Assembly (NCBI GenBank): GCA_016710465.1
Contig: JADJVS010000019.1
Coordinates: 1 to 19,927 of the forward strand
Source of the DNA: Sulfuritalea sp.
GTDB lineage: Bacteria > Pseudomonadota > Gammaproteobacteria > Burkholderiales > Rhodocyclaceae
Length of the DNA: 19,927 bases
Reading direction: 5' to 3'
Under the pieces are notes generated by a model that did no database searches, was not told the origin of the DNA, and was given only the letters and a program-made list of their open reading frames with translations. A program made the position numbers and the translations under genes. Below, piece by piece: positions 19,571 to 19,927 of this stretch; the first letter of the stretch is position 1, and every line of letters begins with the position of its first letter.

Positions 19571-19927
19571 GCTGCGAACAGGCTTCCCTAATGCGGAGCA
19601 ACGTGCCTTGCCCGTGCCGCCCGCCTGCTGGGTAGTAGGACTCTTTCAGCTCGACGCCGATGAACTTGCGGCCCATTTGCAAACTGACATGGCCCTCGCT
19701 GCCGATTCCTGCGAAGGGCGACAGAACAACGTCGCCAGGGTTCGTCCAAAGATCCACGCCTCGCCGGATTACCTCTAGCTGGAGAGGGCATATGTGGCGC
19801 TCGTCGTCGTGTTCCCGCGCGCTTTGGTACTGCAGCGTGTCGCTCGGGTTGATGTCCATCCAGACCGGGCTAGCGACCTTCTGCCACTGATCGACCGGAT
19901 AGTCATCACGAGTGTGAGTCACGCGGT
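19515..19927 (-). CDS. Site-specific DNA methyltransferase, C-terminal part (partial)
   Basis: The frame is open through the right edge, so the visible 137 codons are the end of a longer gene. SPFAGIGSEG is the S-adenosyl-methionine motif (FxGxG) and lies C-terminal, after the DDERHICPLQLEVIRRGVDL segment, in the order of N-6-adenine/N-4-cytosine methylases of the permuted type. VELKESYY is the following conserved strand. The catalytic DPPY/SPPY-type motif lies outside the window. The last 40 residues (PAGGRHGQGTLLRIREACSQ...) do not match the usual ending, but the frame is intact to its stop. It overlaps the nuclease gene by 56 bases. Confidence 0.82.
   Translation of the reverse strand, partial: RVTHTRDDYPVDQWQKVASPVWMDINPSDTLQYQSAREHDDERHICPLQLEVIRRGVDLWTNPGDVVLSPFAGIGSEGHVSLQMGRKFIGVELKESYYPAGGRHGQGTLLRIREACSQHDNNLKKRMPHKRRQRRA

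Noticed and set aside
1..19927. CRISPR array, tRNA genes and insertion sequences
   Set aside because: No regularly spaced repeats, no cloverleaf with a T-loop and CCA, and no transposase or terminal inverted repeats were seen by eye.

Overview
The window looks like part of a tailed double-stranded DNA phage or prophage of a Gram-negative (Pseudomonadota) host. It has a large P22-type portal of about 700 residues, an N4-gp56-like major capsid protein, an acidic scaffold, two terminase genes, NinB and NinG recombination proteins and a candidate Q-like late regulator. Short-tailed, lambdoid-style temperate phages have this mix. No integrase, repressor or lysis genes are visible, so the lifestyle and the exact host are inferences. 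I see no tRNA, CRISPR array or insertion sequence.

Almost everything is on the minus strand, so transcription runs from high to low coordinates. From the right edge, about 15.7-19.9 kb is a DNA-metabolism block: the end of a DNA methyltransferase, a PDDEXK-type nuclease, a ParB-domain protein, a superfamily 2 helicase broken by three apparent single-base indels, a PriCT-2/TOPRIM primase and a small broken gene. About 15.05-15.67 kb holds the most unexpected element: a textbook integron attC site of 57 bp closing a 281-bp unit, with an 11-bp direct repeat at both ends. This is the anatomy of an integrated gene cassette. It carries one small gene in reverse orientation. Next to it are about 330 bp with no intact gene but several perfect hairpins.

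About 12.75-15.05 kb is a tightly packed run of seven genes with ATGA or GTGA overlaps, including ninB and ninG. At 11.19-12.74 kb lies a block on the opposite strand with its own sigma70-like promoter, five small orphan genes (two frameshifted) and its own intrinsic terminator. This is the layout of a phage moron.

About 10.5-11.2 kb holds a small protein and a Q-like regulator, then a promoter-then-terminator leader in front of the terminase genes, as in Q-dependent late control. From 10.5 kb down to 1 are the late genes: small terminase, large terminase (split into ATPase and nuclease parts at an ATGA junction), portal, a small protein, scaffold, major capsid protein, a small capsid-associated protein, three further head or tail genes, and more virion genes ending in a LamG-like tail protein cut by the left edge. 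Three intrinsic terminators sit between these late genes.

Apparent one-base indels cluster in the early region, the moron and the terminase and are absent from about 8.5 kb of head and tail genes. Whether they are sequencing errors or real decay cannot be decided from the sequence alone.
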